A stretch of 7,324 nucleotides of DNA from UMGS1002 sp964463325 (GTDB lineage: Bacteria > Bacillota > Clostridia > Oscillospirales > CAG-272): NCBI GenBank assembly GCA_964463325.1, contig CAYXBY010000075.1, positions 1 through 7,324 of the forward strand, given 5' to 3'. This document shows positions 4,377 through 7,324 of the stretch, piece by piece (position 1 is the first letter of the stretch; every line of letters starts with the position of its first letter). Position numbers and translations under genes: made by a program. The notes below the pieces were generated by a model. It was not told the DNA's origin. It made no database searches and was given only the letters and a program-made list of their open reading frames with translations.

Positions 4377-7019
4377 ATGAAAAAAATATTACCTCTTCTC
4401 ATTGTGCTCGCCCTGTGTCTGACCGCTTTCATCGCTTGTAGCAATAATGAAACGGCCGACATTGAGGAAGCCGGCGAGTATCTGTTCAGCCTTTACAAGG
4501 ACGACAGCACCGTAACCAACACGGATTACGATGTTGCTGGCCAGGTGATACTGAACGGTAACGACAAGTTCACTGTTGAGTGGACTGTTGACGATACCGC
4601 CAACGTCACCATCAAGGAGAGCTCCAAGAGCGGCTTCTACACCATCGACATCAACGAAAAGACCCCCACCGAGGTCACCTATACGCTCACCGCTACCATC
4701 AAGGGCGCGGATGGCAAGACCGTGACCAAAACCTTTACACGCACCATTCCCGCTTACAAGGTATTTGGCTATGCTGAGTATGCAGCTTCAGCTGATGACG
4801 CATCTGTCGTCGTTGAGGGCGTTGTAATCGGCATCATGTCCAAGTCCACAGGCTCAAGCGCCAACTCGATCTATCTCCAGGGCGCGAATAACGACGGCGG
4901 CTACTATGTCTACAACCTCGCTGAGGATCCTATTGCTGACCTCGGAATAAAGGTCGGCATGACTGTCAGCGTTTCCGGCGTTAAGGACACCTACAACGGC
5001 CTGCATGAGGTCGTCAACGCCACCGCTACTATCACCGATTCCACCATCAAGACGGTTGAGCCGCTTGATTATACCGAGGCATTTAAGAACGCAGCTAACC
5101 TCACTGATGAGGCTCTTGTTTCGAAGCAGTCCCTTCTCGTCACCATTAAGGGCGTTGAGATCACCACTCAGGATGAGTCCAGCGGCTACTACAAGTTCAA
5201 GCTGGGAGACAACGAGACATATGTCCGCATCTCCTCCTCCAACAACTGCCTGACAAAGGACGAGATCACTGCCTTCAAGAAGGGGCACACTGAGCACGCT
5301 GTCTGGACGGCCAATGTTACCGGTATCGTTCAGCTCTACAGCGGCGCGTTCTACCTCATCCCTGCCGATGCAAACGCATTTGAGTATCTGTCTGAGATCA
5401 CAAAGACGGATGCCGAAAAGGTTGAAATGGAAAAGAACGCTCTCTCGCTCAAAACCGACATTATGAAGGACACCGACCTGGAGCTTGCCCTCACTGGCAA
5501 GACCTACAGCGAGGTCGCCATTAGCTGGAGCATTGTAAACGATGCAAATGGTTGCGCTAAGCTTGATGGCTCCAAGCTTGCTCTTAAGCTTCAGAAGGCT
5601 GCCTCCAAGCTCACTGTTAAGGCAACCATTACCTGCGGCGCAGCTACAGATTCCACTGAATTTGAGATTTCCGTTGCAGCTATCCCCACCAAGACCGCAC
5701 AGGTAGTTACATCTCCCGTAGCAGGTACCGCATATAAGTTCATGATGGTACACGAGGGCCTCGGCAAGGATCTCTACATCAATGGAGAGATGAGTGGCTA
5801 CTACTACGCAACCACCGAGAGCGCAGACGAGGCAGTTGACGTTTACCTTGAAGAGGTGACCGGCGGCTACAACCTCTACTGCATGAAGGATGGCAAAAAG
5901 CAGTACTTGAACATCGTCGCTAGCGGCACATACATCAACGTTACCTACACCGATGCTCCTGCTTCCGTCTTCACCTATGACAAAACTCTCAACACGCTTG
6001 TTACTGTTGTCGGTGAAAACAGTTATTTCTACGGCACCAGCAAGACTAAGACCTACAACACCTTCAGCGCCCAGAAGACCACCAACACCGACATGTGCGT
6101 GGCTCAGCTTGTGGAGCTCGTTGAGGTAGGCCCCAATGTTGTTGATGTTCCCGCTGAGAAGACCGCATATAAGTTCATGCTGGCTCATGAGGGACTGGCA
6201 AAGAATCTATACATCACAGGTGACATGAGCGGCTACTACTATGCTACAACTGAAAATGTTGCCGAGGCCGCAGATGTTTATCTCGAGGCAGTTTCCGGCG
6301 GCTACAACATGTATTGCATGAAGGGCGACAAGAAGCAGTATATGAACATCGTTGCTAACGGCACATACATCAACGTCACCTTCACCGATACTCCCACTAC
6401 GACATTCACATACGATGCAACGCTTAAGACGGTTGTGGCAGTTGTTGGAGACACAAGCTATGTTTACAGTACCAGCAGCAGCAAGACCTACGATACTATC
6501 AGCTCCGGCAAGACGTCTGCCAGCGATTCCCTCTTCATCGCGCACTTTGTCACCTATGTGGGTGAGATAGTGGCTGTTGAAGAGCCCGAGGTTACTGTTA
6601 CCGCAGTCGATACTCCCGCTGCAAATACTGCATATAAGTTTATGCTGACTCAGGATGGGCTTTCAAAGGATCTCTTCATGACCGGCGCTATGAACGGCTA
6701 CTATTACGCCACTTCTTCCAAGGCCTCTGAGGCTGCAGACGTCTATGTTGAGACCGTGACCGGTGGATACAACCTCTATTGCATGAAGGATGGTAAGAAG
6801 CAGTACATGAACATCGTTGACAGTGGATCCCACATCAATGTTACCTTCACCGATGCTCCGACCAGCGTATTCACTTATGACGCAACACTCAAAACTTTTG
6901 TCACGACCGTTGGTGAGACCGTATATTTCTACGGTACCTATGGAACCTACAACACCTTCAGCGCGCAGAAAACTACCAGCACTGACTCCTATGTTGCACA
7001 CATTGTGACAGTCAAGTAA
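4377..7019 (+). CDS. Large surface lipoprotein with Ig-like, OB-like and three C-terminal repeat domains
   Basis: This 880-residue protein is not recognised as a named family member. The signal peptide MKKILPLLIVLALCLTAF ends in FIAC with the lipidated Cys at residue 21. Residues about 26-126 look like an atrophied bacterial Ig-like domain (VEWTVDD, TYTLTATI). Residues about 127-220 look like an OB-fold (VVVEGVVIGI...IYLQG...VGMTVSVSGVKDTYNG), and about 250-338 may be a second one (LLVTIKGVEIT...ANVTGIVQLYSGAFYLIPAD). A second Ig-like segment is at about 354-436 (ISWSIVNDANG...LTVKATITCG). Three copies of an approximately 130-residue repeat follow at 452-581, 597-726 and 752-880, and the protein ends right after the third. 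No enzymatic motif is visible. The OB-like parts resemble those of the nuclease encoded just upstream, so a ligand-binding or adhesive partner role at the cell surface is plausible but inferred. It is the last gene of the operon and has its own good ribosome site. Confidence 0.85.
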   Translation: MKKILPLLIVLALCLTAFIACSNNETADIEEAGEYLFSLYKDDSTVTNTDYDVAGQVILNGNDKFTVEWTVDDTANVTIKESSKSGFYTIDINEKTPTEVTYTLTATIKGADGKTVTKTFTRTIPAYKVFGYAEYAASADDASVVVEGVVIGIMSKSTGSSANSIYLQGANNDGGYYVYNLAEDPIADLGIKVGMTVSVSGVKDTYNGLHEVVNATATITDSTIKTVEPLDYTEAFKNAANLTDEALVSKQSLLVTIKGVEITTQDESSGYYKFKLGDNETYVRISSSNNCLTKDEITAFKKGHTEHAVWTANVTGIVQLYSGAFYLIPADANAFEYLSEITKTDAEKVEMEKNALSLKTDIMKDTDLELALTGKTYSEVAISWSIVNDANGCAKLDGSKLALKLQKAASKLTVKATITCGAATDSTEFEISVAAIPTKTAQVVTSPVAGTAYKFMMVHEGLGKDLYINGEMSGYYYATTESADEAVDVYLEEVTGGYNLYCMKDGKKQYLNIVASGTYINVTYTDAPASVFTYDKTLNTLVTVVGENSYFYGTSKTKTYNTFSAQKTTNTDMCVAQLVELVEVGPNVVDVPAEKTAYKFMLAHEGLAKNLYITGDMSGYYYATTENVAEAADVYLEAVSGGYNMYCMKGDKKQYMNIVANGTYINVTFTDTPTTTFTYDATLKTVVAVVGDTSYVYSTSSSKTYDTISSGKTSASDSLFIAHFVTYVGEIVAVEEPEVTVTAVDTPAANTAYKFMLTQDGLSKDLFMTGAMNGYYYATSSKASEAADVYVETVTGGYNLYCMKDGKKQYMNIVDSGSHINVTFTDAPTSVFTYDATLKTFVTTVGETVYFYGTYGTYNTFSAQKTTSTDSYVAHIVTVK
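5730..6119 (+). repeat. C-terminal domain repeat, copy 1 (130 residues)
   Basis: Codes for residues 452-581, starting AYKFMMVHEGLGKDLYI. The conserved landmarks are AYKFM, GYYYAT, DVYLE.V.GGYN, YCMK..KKQY, NIV..GTYINVT, FTYD.TL and YNTFSAQKTT. By hand count, 71 of the first 100 aligned residues match copy 2 and 71 match copy 3. The aromatic-rich, short-strand pattern suggests an all-beta domain, possibly trefoil-like, but I recognise no family. Confidence 0.9.
6165..6554 (+). repeat. C-terminal domain repeat, copy 2 (130 residues)
   Basis: Codes for residues 597-726, starting AYKFMLAHEGLAKNLYI, joined to copy 1 by a 15-residue linker. It differs from the others near its end (TISSGKTSASD in place of TFSAQKTT.TD) and has KGDKK where both others have KDGKK. 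By hand count, 67 of the first 100 aligned residues match copy 3. Confidence 0.9.
6630..7016 (+). repeat. C-terminal domain repeat, copy 3 (129 residues)
   Basis: Codes for residues 752-880, starting AYKFMLTQDGLSKDLF, after a 25-residue linker rich in Val, Glu and Pro. It is slightly shorter around the YGTYGTYNTF segment, and the protein stops directly after its final strand (AHIVTVK). This shows the repeat boundary clearly: the domain ends at the point where the linkers begin in copies 1 and 2. Confidence 0.9.
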
Positions 7020-7044
7020 GCTCAAAGCGTTAAGAACAAAAATG

Positions 7045-7094
7045 TCCCCCGTTGTACACCAAAGTAGGCGTGCGACGGGGGATTGTTGTTAATT
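7045..7094 (+). terminator. Terminator of the + strand operon
   Basis: TCCCCCGTTGTAC (7045-7057) pairs with GTGCGACGGGGGA (7070-7082): 13 pairs including two G-T wobbles, with a 12-base loop, followed by the T-rich TTGTTGTTAATT. It begins 25 bases after the stop of the last gene and fits intrinsic termination of the operon, although the T-tract is interrupted by Gs. Confidence 0.8.
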
Positions 7095-7128
7095 CGGATA
7101 TTAAAAGTCATCTTTCATACAGTATAAG

Positions 7129-7163
7129 AAAAGGACGGGCAGCCAAAAGCTGTCCGTCCTTTT
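7129..7163. terminator. Strong hairpin, probable bidirectional terminator
   Basis: AAAAGGACGGGCAGC (7129-7143) pairs with GCTGTCCGTCCTTTT (7149-7163): 15 pairs with one G-T wobble and a 5-base loop (CAAAA). On the + strand it ends in TTTT. On the minus strand the stem is followed by TTTTCTTAT, a slightly better tail. It would back up the first terminator and also stop read-through from the minus-strand tRNA. Confidence 0.8.
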
Positions 7164-7239
7164 CCGGAACGCTGCCTTACGCTAAAACATCCTTATGAGA
7201 AGCAACGTAAAGCCAAGGCTCGAATCCTTCGAAGACGTA

Positions 7240-7290
7240 TCACCAAATCAAAGGGCAGGCCATTATAGGGCCTGCCCTTTGATTTGGTGA
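7240..7290 (-). terminator. 22-bp perfect inverted repeat, probable tRNA terminator
   Basis: Bases 7240-7261 and 7269-7290 are exact reverse complements (22 bp) around a 7-base loop (ATTATAG). On the minus strand the GC core GGGCAGGCC/GGCCTGCCC is followed by TTTGATTT, so it can work as an intrinsic terminator for the tRNA transcript. The right arm includes the last six bases of the tRNA itself (TCACCA), so the repeat is longer than termination needs. Confidence 0.75.
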
Positions 7291-7324
7291 CCCGTACGGG
7301 AATCGAACCCATATTACCGCCGTG
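7285..7324 (-). tRNA. tRNA, 3' part only, probably tRNA-Glu
   Basis: On the minus strand, a T arm with stem ATGGG/CCCGT (one T-G wobble) encloses the loop TTCGATT. It is followed by the 7-base acceptor strand ACGGGTC, discriminator A and an encoded CCA. At the window edge CAC then GGCGG fits the 3' side of an anticodon loop and stem, with C as the third anticodon base, hence a codon starting with G (Glu, Asp, Ala, Val or Gly). The ACGGGTCACCA end and GGCGGTAA match what I recall of clostridial tRNA-Glu (anticodon TTC). The 5' half is outside the window, so the isotype is not certain. Confidence 0.88.

Noticed and set aside
4854..6188. A 444-codon open frame on the minus strand
   Set aside because: It lies wholly antisense to the 880-residue lipoprotein, which has a signal peptide, a ribosome site and repeats. 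The antisense product is a Val/Leu/Gly-rich string with no signal or motif, as expected from the codon bias of the + gene.
5730..7016. Repeat region as a CRISPR or DNA-level tandem array
   Set aside because: The units are about 390 bases, in frame, with diverged silent positions. They are protein domain repeats, not a nucleotide array.
7213..7245. Possible tRNA 3'-end remnant on the + strand (AAGG-CTCGAAT-CCTT followed by TCACCA)
   Set aside because: The T-arm-like stem has only four pairs and the distance to ACCA is about 11 bases rather than 7. The TCACCA is explained as the mirror arm of the palindrome.

Overview
The window looks like chromosomal DNA from a Bacillota (Clostridia-type, probably gut-associated) bacterium. 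The reasons are strong AAGGAGG/AGGAGA ribosome binding sites, lipobox-type signal peptides on three consecutive secreted proteins, a CUT1-type ABC importer without its own ATPase in view, and a tRNA with an encoded CCA end that resembles clostridial tRNA-Glu. The base composition is moderate. No species can be named from the sequence alone.

Positions 1-7019 hold one co-directional (+) gene cluster with short gaps. In order: the C-terminal part of a MalF-like permease (1-617, cut by the window edge), a complete MalG-like permease (630-1532), a family 1 solute-binding lipoprotein (start preferred at 1589, end 3010), a lipoprotein with a staphylococcal-nuclease domain and two C-terminal OB-fold-like domains (3017-4342), and an 880-residue lipoprotein (4377-7019). 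The last one has Ig-like and OB-like segments followed by three copies of an approximately 130-residue repeat that I do not recognise. The three lipoproteins would sit on the outer face of the membrane next to the importer.

The gene order suggests a surface acquisition machine. The last two proteins would bind and/or cut a nucleic-acid-like polymer outside the cell, and the binding protein and permeases would import a product. The nuclease call is well supported by the catalytic residues. The transport substrate and the link between nuclease and importer are inference. The ATPase is absent from the window, so it is either upstream or a shared MsmX-type subunit encoded elsewhere.

The last 300 bases are non-coding and form a convergent boundary: a terminator for the + operon (7045-7094), a second strong hairpin that can act in either direction (7129-7163), and a perfect 22-bp inverted repeat (7240-7290). 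One arm of the last overlaps the 3' end of a minus-strand tRNA gene that runs off the right edge (7285-7324). No mobile element, integrase or CRISPR array is visible.
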